DNA of 64,000 nucleotides from Arcanobacterium_A hippocoleae_A. GTDB taxonomy: Bacteria > Actinomycetota > Actinomycetes > Actinomycetales > Actinomycetaceae. The notes beneath the pieces were generated by a model that made no database searches, was not told the DNA's origin, and was given only the letters and a program-made list of their open reading frames with translations. The stretch lies in assembly GCA_040360365.1 (NCBI GenBank), contig CP136412.1. The stretch is one strand, 5' to 3'. The stretch's first letter is position 1. Each line of letters starts with the position of its first letter. Below are positions 30,125 through 39,500 of this stretch, in pieces. Both the position numbers and the translations under genes were made by a program.

Positions 30125-31798
30125 TTACATTTTCTCCGGTGCGCTCACGCCAAGCAGACCTAAGCCATTCGCAAGTACCTGACCGGCTGCATCATTTAGC
30201 CACAAACGTGCCTGATGCACCGGATTGACTTCTTCATCTGCCCGCGGAGTGACACGAGACTTCGCATACCAGGCATGGTATGCCGCAGCAAGATCTTCGA
30301 GATAGCGTGCCACACGATGCGGCTCACGCAAAGTTGCTGCTTGCGCCACTACTTCCGGATATTTCGCGAGAGCTGCGAGCAGTTCTCCGTCGGCAGCGGT
30401 ATCAAGCTTACCCGGATCAAAATCATCACGAGTAACTCCATGCTCTGCCGCATTGCGGTCAACTGAACATGTGCGCGCATGCGCATACTGGACATAATAA
30501 ACCGGGTTATCGTTGCTGTGCGATGAGATGAGCGCAAGATCGATTTCGAGAGTTGTGTCCATTGCGGCACGAACAAGCGAGTAACGCGCCGCATCCACTC
30601 CAGCCGCATCAACCAAATCAGAGAGCACAACAATCGTGCCGGCACGTTTCGACATTTTCACCGGCTGACCGTCTTGGACAAGATTCACGAGCTGCCCGAT
30701 GAGAATCTCAAGATTTTCACCTTTACCCGCAGTGTCGCCAAAGGCGCGTGCCATCGCATACATTCTGCCGATGTACCCGTGATGGTCAGCTCCGAGCATA
30801 TAAATCGCATAGTCGGCTCCGCGCGAGCGCTTATCAAGATAATAGGCAAGGTCACCGGCAAAATAGGCGGCTTCTCCGTCGCTTTTAATTACCACTCGAT
30901 CTTTATCATCACCAAAATCGGTGGTGCGGACCCATTTGGCGCCGTCTTTCTCATAAATCATGCCGGAATCTTCAAGACGCTTGATTGCTGCTGTTACCGC
31001 ACCAGATTCATGCAGGGAATCCTCATGGAAAAACACATCAAAATCTACTCGGAAATCGCGTAATTCCTGCTTGATTTCACCGAACATCATATTCACACCG
31101 TGTTCACGGAAAAATTCTTGCGCCGCAGAATCATCCATTGCAGTGAGATCAGCTTCCGGATTCTCCGCAAGCACACGTGCAGCAATGTCGGTAATATACT
31201 GCCCGCCGTATCCGTCGGCTGGTACTTCGCGATTCCGTGCGCGCGCAAGAAGCGAAGCAGAGAATCTGTCTATTTGCGCACCGTGATCATTAAAATAGTA
31301 TTCACGGGTAACTTTTTGCCCGACGGCTTCAAGGATCCGGGCGAGCGAATCACCGACGGCTGCCCAGCGGGCACCGCCGATATGTACTGGACCGGTCGGG
31401 TTCGCTGACACAAATTCGAGATTAACTTTCTTGCCTTGAGCGGCGTTGCTCCGGCCATACTGCGTCCCTTGAGTGAGGATAGTCCGAGCAAGCTCGCCGG
31501 CAGCCCGTGAATCAAGGGTGATATTAATAAAACCTGGACCAGCTGCTTCTGCTTTCGCAATTCCCGGATTTTCGAGAAGTCTTCCAATCAAAGTTTCAGC
31601 AAGCGCACGCGGATTTGTGCCGGCTTTCTTTGCCAGCTGCAAAGCGACATTTGTTGCCCAATCACCGTGTTCGCGCGAACGCGGGCGCTCAACTTTCACT
31701 TCGGATGGTATGTCTTGTGCAGCAAGGGAAATTTCACCATTTGCCGCAGCGGATGACAAAGTTTTTTGGATAAATGCAGATAATTCCTCTGGAGTCAT
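30125..31798 (-). CDS. argS: Arginyl-tRNA synthetase
   Basis: Class I synthetase charging tRNA-Arg; 557 residues, intact. N-terminal Add1-type tRNA D-loop recognition domain, the HIGH signature as GPVHIGGARWAAVGD, the KMSKRAGT motif (an intact KMSKS-like element) and the DALR C-terminal anticodon-binding domain ending LLGVSAPEKM. It is first in the argS-thrB-rho order and divergent from a tRNA-Arg gene 279 bases away. No strong ribosome-binding site precedes ATG 31798. Confidence 0.97.
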   Translation of the reverse strand: MTPEELSAFIQKTLSSAAANGEISLAAQDIPSEVKVERPRSREHGDWATNVALQLAKKAGTNPRALAETLIGRLLENPGIAKAEAAGPGFINITLDSRAAGELARTILTQGTQYGRSNAAQGKKVNLEFVSANPTGPVHIGGARWAAVGDSLARILEAVGQKVTREYYFNDHGAQIDRFSASLLARARNREVPADGYGGQYITDIAARVLAENPEADLTAMDDSAAQEFFREHGVNMMFGEIKQELRDFRVDFDVFFHEDSLHESGAVTAAIKRLEDSGMIYEKDGAKWVRTTDFGDDKDRVVIKSDGEAAYFAGDLAYYLDKRSRGADYAIYMLGADHHGYIGRMYAMARAFGDTAGKGENLEILIGQLVNLVQDGQPVKMSKRAGTIVVLSDLVDAAGVDAARYSLVRAAMDTTLEIDLALISSHSNDNPVYYVQYAHARTCSVDRNAAEHGVTRDDFDPGKLDTAADGELLAALAKYPEVVAQAATLREPHRVARYLEDLAAAYHAWYAKSRVTPRADEEVNPVHQARLWLNDAAGQVLANGLGLLGVSAPEKM

Positions 31799-31989
31799 GA
31801 AGTTATTCTATCGGCGCTAACGCTTTGCTCCCAAGCGCGCAGAACGTGAAATCCGGCAACAGTTTCGATAATTGCGCAGAATTTGCCGCAATGCTTTTCA
31901 AAGATTGCAGCGCTGCTTAGCTTGGAGATTAGCCGGCGCTAGACGAAAATTGTGATTATTCCGACGGTATCCGCAGATTCTGCAGATGC

Positions 31990-32006
31990 ACAAATATTGC
32001 TATACT
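31990..32006 (+). promoter_or_regulatory. Possible promoter of tRNA-Arg
   Basis: TATACT at 32001-32006, preceded by TTGC (a TG two bases before, extended -10 style), lies about 70 bases upstream of the tRNA. No convincing -35 box is visible. Confidence 0.4.
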
Positions 32007-32077
32007 GTACGAGTTGCAAGATTCTTGCGTTTTGCAAACATGCTGGTGCAGTTGCTGTGTTTCAGCGCTGCAGATTA

Positions 32078-32150
32078 GCCCCGATAGCTCAGGGGATAGA
32101 GCGTCCGCCTCCGGAGCGGAAGGCCGCAGGTTCGAATCCTGTTCGGGGCA
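32078..32150 (+). tRNA. tRNA-Arg, anticodon CCG
   Basis: The 73-base cloverleaf folds fully. Acceptor GCCCCGA pairs with TCGGGGC plus discriminator A, with a D arm GCTCAGGGGATAGAGC, an anticodon arm TCCGC-CTCCGGA-GCGGA with anticodon CCG, variable loop AGGCC and a T arm GCAGG-TTCGAAT-CCTGT. It decodes CGG. CCA is not encoded. It is next to, and divergent from, argS. A perfect terminator follows. Confidence 0.97.
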
Positions 32151-32156
32151 CTGCCG

Positions 32157-32205
32157 GAAAAGCCTGGTATCTCAAAGGAAAAGAGATATCAGGCTTTTCT
32201 TATTA
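32157..32205 (+). terminator. Rho-independent terminator of tRNA-Arg
   Basis: GAAAAGCCTGGTATCTC (32157-32173) pairs with GAGATATCAGGCTTTTC (32183-32199) with a single G-T wobble, and is followed by TTATT. It lies 6 bases after the tRNA. Confidence 0.9.
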
Positions 32206-32318
32206 GTGAAAGCAACACAGCCGCAGCAAAACGCTCTGCAAGATTACACAGCCGGCAGCAAAATCCGCAAAATCATGCCGTATCTCAATAGCCGCAAGAG
32301 TTAAGGGCGATTACACGA

Positions 32319-33764
32319 TTAAGGGCGGGCGATAATCCCTTTTTCATCATCCGCATATATTTTCCCTTTGTAGCGCGGATTCATAAAAGCTTCTTCAGTT
32401 AGAATCTCATCTACTTCCGCAGCGGTAAGCAATCCCATCTCCACCACTACTTCCTTCACCGACTTCCCCGTCCGGGCAGCTGCGCGGCCGACTACATCAC
32501 CGTTATAATGCCCGATAACTTCGTTCAGGTATGTTACAACACCAATCGAGTTATAAACATGCGCCCGCATCACCTCAGGATTTGCACTAATGCCGTCGAT
32601 ACATTTCTCACGCAAAGTATCGCAAGCGCTAATTAGCAGCGATATTGATTCATTAATTGCCTGCGCTATCACAGGTTCCATCACATTCAGCTGCAGCTGT
32701 CCGGCTTCTGCTGCCATCGTCACAGTCACGTCATTCCCAATGACTTTGAAGCAAACCTGATTGACAACCTCGGGAATTACCGGATTTACCTTCGCCGGCA
32801 TGATTGAAGATCCGGCTTGCCTTTGCGGCAGGTTAATTTCGTTTAAACCAGCCCGCGGACCTGATGAAAGCAAACGCAAATCATTTGAAATTTTCGAAAG
32901 TTTATGGGCAAGACGCTTCAGCGCAGCATGTACGCTCACATAGTCGCCGTTATCTGAAGTTGCTTCAATCAAATCAGGCGCAGAGACAATATCCAGCCCG
33001 GTTACTGCAGCGAGTTTCGCTGCTGCAGTTTCCGCATAATTCGGCGGAGTATTCAGTTTTGTTCCAATCGCAGTTGCTCCAAGATTCACATGCAGCAGAT
33101 ATTTGGAAACACACTCTAGGACTTCGATTTCTTCGCGCAGATTCGTGGCAAAACCATGAAATTCTTGTCCGAGCGTCATTGGGACAGCATCTTGCAGCTG
33201 GGTTCGCCCCATTTTTAACATGCCGGCAAATTCTGCACCTTTTCGATCAAGAGAATCTGCAAGCTGCGCTACACACGAATTCAGTTTGCGGACGGCTGCG
33301 TAAATCATCAAATGCAATCCCGTCGGATAGGCGTCGTTCGTGGATTGCGACTTATTTACGTGATCGTTCGGATTAATCACATCGTAACGCCCTTTTTCAA
33401 ATCCAAGCAGTTCAAGAGCGAGATTTGCAATCACTTCGTTCGTGTTCATATTTACCGATGTGCCGGCACCGCCTTGGAATTGGTCTACCGGAAATTGGTC
33501 AAAGCATCGCTGCTTTTCGAGAATCTCGTCGCAGCCAGCCGCGATTGCCTGCACAATATCGTGCGGCAGTACATGCAGCTCTTCATTTGCTAGCGCACAG
33601 GCTTTCTTCACCTGCACCATTGCGGTTATGAACTCTTTCATGTCGCAAATTCTTTGGCCGGAAATTTGGAAATTCTCTATTGCACGAAGGGTGTGAATCC
33701 CGTAGTAAGCTTCCGCTGGCACTTCACGTTTACCAAGGAGATCTTCTTCAATACGATGAGCCAT
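32319..33764 (-). CDS. aspA: Aspartate ammonia-lyase
   Basis: Converts aspartate reversibly to fumarate and ammonia, linking nitrogen and TCA metabolism. 481 residues from ATG 33764 with AAGGAAG upstream; an in-frame extension to 33785 lacks family support. The fumarase/aspartase superfamily signature GSSIMPAKVNPVIPE is intact, as are GGAGTSVNMNTNEV near residue 100 and TRQ-like GRTQLQDAVPMTLGQEF. These favour aspartase over fumarase or argininosuccinate lyase. Monocistronic: flanked by the tRNA terminator and a 337-base gap. Confidence 0.93.
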   Translation of the reverse strand: MAHRIEEDLLGKREVPAEAYYGIHTLRAIENFQISGQRICDMKEFITAMVQVKKACALANEELHVLPHDIVQAIAAGCDEILEKQRCFDQFPVDQFQGGAGTSVNMNTNEVIANLALELLGFEKGRYDVINPNDHVNKSQSTNDAYPTGLHLMIYAAVRKLNSCVAQLADSLDRKGAEFAGMLKMGRTQLQDAVPMTLGQEFHGFATNLREEIEVLECVSKYLLHVNLGATAIGTKLNTPPNYAETAAAKLAAVTGLDIVSAPDLIEATSDNGDYVSVHAALKRLAHKLSKISNDLRLLSSGPRAGLNEINLPQRQAGSSIMPAKVNPVIPEVVNQVCFKVIGNDVTVTMAAEAGQLQLNVMEPVIAQAINESISLLISACDTLREKCIDGISANPEVMRAHVYNSIGVVTYLNEVIGHYNGDVVGRAAARTGKSVKEVVVEMGLLTAAEVDEILTEEAFMNPRYKGKIYADDEKGIIARP

Positions 33765-34101
33765 TTTCTTCCTTTCAAGCATCATTGCACAAAAAGTACT
33801 TTCCGACAGACGTTCCGCTAGTACTGTCTGTTTTCATGCTCTCACTTTGCAATTGCACTGACATTTTTGCGGCGGTGCACGATGTATTTCAGCATCAACC
33901 GCAGATTCTTTAAGCTTAGCGACGGATATCAGACAACATCAGACGGATATCAGAAGTTGTGTTCGCGTTTACCTTTCAAAATAATCGTAGCTGAGAACTT
34001 GGTGCAAAAAACATTGCAAACACTAAATTCGCTAAAATCTCGATCTAAAGAGAAGTGGAAAATACAAGTTGTTCTGAGATTCGAAAAAGTACAGTAAATT
34101 C
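33765..34101. promoter_or_regulatory. Upstream region of aspA, with direct repeats
   Basis: A non-coding gap of 337 bases between two minus-strand genes. GACGGATATCAGA occurs exactly at 33921-33933 and 33942-33954 (period 21, two helical turns), about 160 bases before aspA, and CAACATC...GAAGTTG flanks the second. This could be an operator for an aspA regulator. Promoter boxes were not resolved. Confidence 0.45.
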
Positions 34102-34937
34102 CTAGTAAGTACCATCCCAGTAATAATTAATTACCCGTCGGGCGAGCGAGGGTTCGTCCGTAATAATCGCGTCTACCCCCATTTTCAGCAAACGTATCAT
34201 TTCGTCGGCTTCATTTACTGTCCAAACATGCACTGCCTGACCGCGACGGTGGCACAGCTCAATCATCGCCGGCGTAACCACATGAATCTTTGTAAAAAGG
34301 CACGGCACTTGAATTGCCTGCACTCCGCGCTCCACACCGGGAACAAATCGATCCACGAGCGGCCAAAACCGTTTCGGCAGCTTCGATTCCAACACAAGCA
34401 ACGCCATTGCACCTTTCCCAAGTGAGGTGACCACGCCGGGAAGCATTCGCCGCAGCATTTTCAAACGGGTTTCATTAAATGAGGAAAGGCTTACCCGCCC
34501 AACTGCATCTGCTTCCCGAATTGCACGGGCAAGGGGGCGGACTACGTGAAAATTTTTTGCGTCAATATTCAGCACAAGATCTGGATATTTCTTAAATACT
34601 TCAGCTAAACGCAGCGGAGTGTTTCCGGATTCGTCGTGTACTTTGCGAAGCTCTTCCCACGTATAGCTGGAAACTTTTCCATGCCCGTTTGTGGTTCGAT
34701 CCAGAATCGGATCGTGAAAAGAATTACGACACCATCTTTTGTCGCTTGCGAATCAGTCTCAATATATCGGAAACCGAGTTTCTGCATTTTTGCAAATGCA
34801 GAAAGTGAGTTTTCTGGAGCTTCATTTCCTCCAGCGCGATGTGCTAAAACAATTGGCTTCTCAGCAATTTTCCATATCCGCTCATCAAGCGCAGGAGTCC
34901 GCCGTCGTGATTTCCAAAATTTCATAGACTTTCCCAC
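34102..34937 (-). CDS. Glycerophosphodiester phosphodiesterase, one frame break
   Basis: Hydrolyses deacylated phospholipid headgroups to sn-glycerol-3-phosphate and an alcohol. GDPD-type TIM barrel: VLAHRAGGNEAPENSLSAFA (catalytic His and substrate Arg/Glu), ETDSQATKDGVVILFHD (metal Glu-x-Asp and second His), VLNIDAK and the end VDAIITDEP. The break is at the TTTT run opposite 34713-34716; one T restores LFHDPILDRTTNGHGKV. Repaired length is about 278 residues. No signal peptide, so cytoplasmic. The start is ATG 34937 or 34925. It follows the M23 peptidase gene by 39 bases. Confidence 0.93.
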
Positions 34938-34976
34938 TTCTCACCATTTCACAATGATTCGAAAGTTTTTATTGCA

Positions 34977-36215
34977 TCAGCTGCATTTCTGGGTAATATC
35001 AATCGCGCCAAGCTCACTAATGAAACTAATCGGCTCAACTGGTTCCTGGGTATAATCTTTTGACGGACGAATTTCAAAATGCAGGTGACTCCCAGTGGAC
35101 TGCCCGGAGCTGCCGACTTCGGCAATTTTTTCTCCAGCCTTCACCTTTTGACCAACTTTCACAAAAATACCGTCACGGTAGCTGTGCAAGTACCAAGTGT
35201 AGAAAACTTTGCCGTTAATCTCGTGTTTTATTCGAATATCGTTGTTTCCGGGAGTTTCGGAACCATCCATCACAACTTCACCGTCAGCTGCCGCATATAT
35301 CGGCGTTCCTTTTGGAGCGGCGAAATCAACTCCGGTGTGAAACTCGGTTCCCCGCCCAAAAGGATTGGCGCGCATCCCAAATGGGGAGCTGATTCTATAC
35401 GATCCGACCTGCATCGGAAAGAATACTGCATTATCGAAGTTTTCATAGGCACTGGCAAGATCGTTTGCTCCGCCTTTTGCAGCACAGCGAATCTTTCCCT
35501 GGTTTGCAGCAAGCTGCGTTTCAATCATCTTGGCGGTTTCCGCTGCACCCGCGGTTGGCTTTAACACATCTTCGCTGCTTTCAGCGGCCGAGCTATTAAC
35601 CGTGTGAACGGTGTCAAGCACAGAATCTGCTGCGGCAAAACCGGGAGCGCCAACCGCATTCTGAACTTTAATCACGCCGACGGATGCTGTCACGAGAACG
35701 CCGGCGAGAGCAACCGCGGAAAGCGCCGGACTTTTCTGCACGAAATTTTTCAGAAACGACGAACTTTTCGAAGCGACACCAACAAATTTTGCGTTGAAAT
35801 TCCGCCGCTCCCTTTCGCATGCAATCTTATTTTCCCGGACTGTTGGAATGGCTTCAGTAACATCTTCATTACCGGTGCATACCGCAGCTGCAGAGCTTTC
35901 CTTTGAATCCGGAGCCGAAAAACTAACCTGCAGCGGACTTGCGGCGCTGCCTGCAGCCTTAACCGCTTTAGTTTTATCAATCGCGGATTCTGCCCAATGA
36001 CGGCCATTCATATCAGCAGATGACTCACAGCGCGCAAGCATCTGCGCTAAGCGTGCTTCTTTTTCTGCTCTGGTTAATCCGGTTCTTGACACTGCTGCTT
36101 CTTGATGCGGCTTTGCTTTCCGCTCAGCTGCTTCCCGCGCGAGACGAAGTTCTTTCCGGGAAGGTAAAGTTTTCCCGTTCCGAAACTCTTGTGCCACTTC
36201 ATCTCCCTTTGCCAA
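34977..36215 (-). CDS. M23-family peptidoglycan peptidase, membrane-anchored
   Basis: A 412-residue LytM/M23 endopeptidase. A basic, Glu/Lys/Ala-rich cytoplasmic N-terminus of about 160 residues precedes one membrane helix (ALSAVALAGVLVTASVGVIK, about 164-184), a linker, and a LytM domain near 280-400 with EFHTGVDFAAPKGTPIYAAA (zinc ligands His and Asp) and TGSHLHFEIRPS (zinc His). The long cytoplasmic head is unusual and could take a signal or partner from inside. Intact frame. It is divergent from kgd across a 363-base gap. Confidence 0.93.
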   Translation of the reverse strand: MAKGDEVAQEFRNGKTLPSRKELRLAREAAERKAKPHQEAAVSRTGLTRAEKEARLAQMLARCESSADMNGRHWAESAIDKTKAVKAAGSAASPLQVSFSAPDSKESSAAAVCTGNEDVTEAIPTVRENKIACERERRNFNAKFVGVASKSSSFLKNFVQKSPALSAVALAGVLVTASVGVIKVQNAVGAPGFAAADSVLDTVHTVNSSAAESSEDVLKPTAGAAETAKMIETQLAANQGKIRCAAKGGANDLASAYENFDNAVFFPMQVGSYRISSPFGMRANPFGRGTEFHTGVDFAAPKGTPIYAAADGEVVMDGSETPGNNDIRIKHEINGKVFYTWYLHSYRDGIFVKVGQKVKAGEKIAEVGSSGQSTGSHLHFEIRPSKDYTQEPVEPISFISELGAIDITQKCS

Positions 36216-36578
36216 TTTTCTGATGTGTTTGCAGTTCAGAATTTACCGATAATCCCGAAAGTAACAGCTCTGCGAGATACAGTCACTTTTTCTCAACTGC
36301 ACTTAATCATAACGGTTTGGTAACATCACGTCTACTGCCGTGAAAAATTGTGACGCACCCCAGATATCAAATTTATCCGGCACTCCTGAATACTGTTTAC
36401 AAATACATTTTCAGGGGAAATCCGAAACGGTAATCTGCTAAATAATTTCATACGGTTTCTTTAATCAGCTGCTGACGCGCCTTTACACTTACACCCAGAA
36501 CTTGCTAAATTTCACTTCAAATCAAGGTAATTTTTCAATATCCCGCGCGCGCTGGGACTATCGTCACTATTATTAAAT
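36216..36578. promoter_or_regulatory. Divergent promoter region between the M23 peptidase and kgd
   Basis: 363 bases without a gene. TATTAT (36568-36573) lies only 5 bases before kgd ATG 36579, compatible with leaderless transcription, which is common in actinobacteria. I examined it for a riboswitch-like fold but saw no convincing aptamer. Confidence 0.4.
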
Positions 36579-39500
36579 ATGTCGGGATTAACGCAGATCA
36601 AAATCGAGACTCGGAAAGCACAAGCAATGGTAGATCAGAATTTTGGACCAAACGAAGGATTCGTAGCTGAACTATACGCCAATTACCTCGAAGATAATTC
36701 AAGTGTCGGTGAACAATGGCGGGAAATGTTCCATCAGTGGAAGCGCAGCGGTGTCGCCGCGAAAACACGTATTGCCCCCGCAGCAGACGATAATCCGGCC
36801 CAAGCAGCACACACCGAATCATTTTCCGCTGAAGATATTGCGGCACAGCATGCCGTCCACGCTAAACAAGATCGCGAAGCCACTTCTGAAGCGTATGTTA
36901 CACGTTCCGACCTGCCGCCAGCACCGCGTTCAGCAGCCCGCCCCGCACTTACTCCCTATACTGCAAAATATGATTCAGCTCCGAATCTTGCAGCGAATTT
37001 TTGCGAAGATAACGAAGAAATTCTGCCGTTAAAAGGCGCTGAACGCGGTTTGGCAAAAAATATGGACGCCTCGCTTTCAATTCCAACAGCTACTTCCGTC
37101 CGCGCTCTCCCGGCACGGATTATGTTCGATAACCGCACCGTGATTAATAAATATCTTTCCACCACCCGCGGCGGAAAAGTTTCGTTCACACATTTAATTG
37201 CATACGCAATGGTGGAAGCGCTGGCAGAGATGCCGGAGATGAATTATTCATACAAAATTGATGAAAAAGGGCGCCCAAACCTGGTCAAGCCGGCCCATAT
37301 CAATCTCGGCTTAGCCATTGATGTAGTTAAATCCGACGGGACACGCACACTTGTGGTCCCAAATATTAAAGAAGCCGAACGGCTCACTTTTAGCAAATTT
37401 CTTACTGCATATGAAGATCTTGTCGAACGCGGCCGGAAAAATAAGCTCACAATTGCGGACTATCAAGGAACAACAGCATCGTTAACTAACCCTGGCGGAT
37501 TCGGCACGGTACATTCAATTCCGCGTTTAATGAATGGGCAAGGTTTAATTATTGGTGTTGGTTCAATGACTTACCCGCCAGAATTTCAGGGAACATCAAA
37601 TGCTGCAATTTCGCGGCTTGGTGTCTCAAAAGTAATGCATTTGACCTCCACATATGACCATCGCGTGATTCAGGGAGCTGCATCCGGCCGTTTTCTGCGT
37701 TTAATGGAGCAAAAACTGCTCGGGCTTGACGGATTCTATGAACGGATTTACATGGCATTGCGCATCCCGTTCAAACCTTTTGTTTGGGAACGCGATGTGG
37801 AATATGATGCGGAACGTGAAATGGGTAAACCGGCGCGGATTGCAGAGTTGATTCACGCCTACCGCTCCCGCGGCCATCTGATTGCAGATGTTGATCCGCT
37901 TTCTTTCCATGTCCGCCGCCATCCAGATCTTGAACTGAAATCTTACGGTTTGACTCTTTGGGATCTTGACCGCACTTTCCCCACCGGAGGTTTCGCCGGA
38001 ACCACGCATGCCACGCTGCGTGAGATTCTCTCGCAATTACGCGAATCCTACTGCCGGACTGTCGGGATTGAATATATGCATATACAAGATCCGATTCAGC
38101 GCCGCTGGTTCCAGGAGCGTATCGAATGCCCAGCCCAACCAACTTCGAAGAAAATGCAGCTGAATATTTTGCAGCGCTTAAATCAGGCAGAAGCTTTCGA
38201 AGTGTTCCTGCAAACAAAATATGTCGGGCAAAAGCGTTTTTCACTTGAAGGCGGCGAATCATTAATTCCAGCTCTCGATATTATTTTGCAAGGAGCGGCA
38301 CATGATGGACTAAGCGAAGCTGCTATCGGGATGGCGCATCGCGGGAGACTGAATGTACTCACCAATATTGCCGGCAAGTCTTATACCCAAATCTTCTCTG
38401 AATTTGACGGTATTTTCGATCCTGCAGCGCAGCAAGGTTCCGGCGACGTAAAGTACCATCTGGGAACTGAGGGAACATTTACTTCACTCGACGGCGAACA
38501 AATTTCAGTCTACCTCGCAGCAAATCCCTCACATCTTGAAGCAGCCGACGGCGTACTTGAAGGTGCAGTGCGCGCAAAGCAAGATCGTCTTGATACAGGC
38601 GACACATCTTACCCGATACTCCCAATCTTAATCCATGGAGATTCGGCATTCGCCGGTCAGGGCGTTGTGGCAGAAGTTCTGAATTACTCACAGCTTCCGG
38701 CATACCGCACAGGCGGCACGATTCATATCATTGTCAACAACCAGATTGGTTTCACGACGGCTCCCTCCCTGGCGCGTTCTTCACGTTACACCACCGATAT
38801 TTCGAAAGGTCTGCAGTGCCCGATTTTCCACGTGAACGGCGACGATCCGGAAGCCGTCGTGCGTATGGCGCAGCTTGCATATGAGTACCGGCAGGAATTC
38901 CACAAGGATGTGCTTCTTGACATCACTTGTTACCGCAAACGCGGACATAATGAGGGCGACGATCCATCAATGACTCAGCCAATCATGTATTCGCTGGTGA
39001 ACACGAAACGGACTACCCGCAATCTCTACACTGAAGCGTTAATTGGCCGCGGCGAACTTACTTCTGAACAATTTGAGCTGTTAGAAAAGGATTTCCAGCA
39101 TTTGCTTGAAGCAGCATTCACCGAAGTTCGTGCTGCGGAAGAAAAGACGAAAGAAACTGGTACAGACACCGCTGCCGCCGTGCTTGGTTTGCCGAAAGCA
39201 CAGGTTGAAGAAGGCTCGACTGTAGTCGGCTGGGAGTCCGCGGCAAGTTTGCAAGTTCTGGAGCGGATTGGTGATACGCACATAAATCCGCCGGAAGGTT
39301 TCGTCCTCCATAAAAAGATCGGCCAGCTTTTCGAGAAGCGTTCAAAGATGGCGCACGGAGGGAAAGTCGATTGGGGGTTTGGCGAACTTCTCGCTTTCGG
39401 TTCACTGCTGATTGATGGCGTGCCGGTACGTATCTCGGGTCAAGATTCACGCCGCGGAACTTTTGTGCAGCGCCACGCTACTGCCCATTGTATTGCAACC

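Noticed and set aside
31799..32077. T-box or other RNA regulator of argS
   Set aside because: The region lacks a T-box sequence and a specifier stem, and the divergent tRNA-Arg(CCG) is simply a gene neighbour.
32283..32318. Direct GGGCGATTA repeats near the aspA stop
   Set aside because: Only two partial copies, too short to call a feature.
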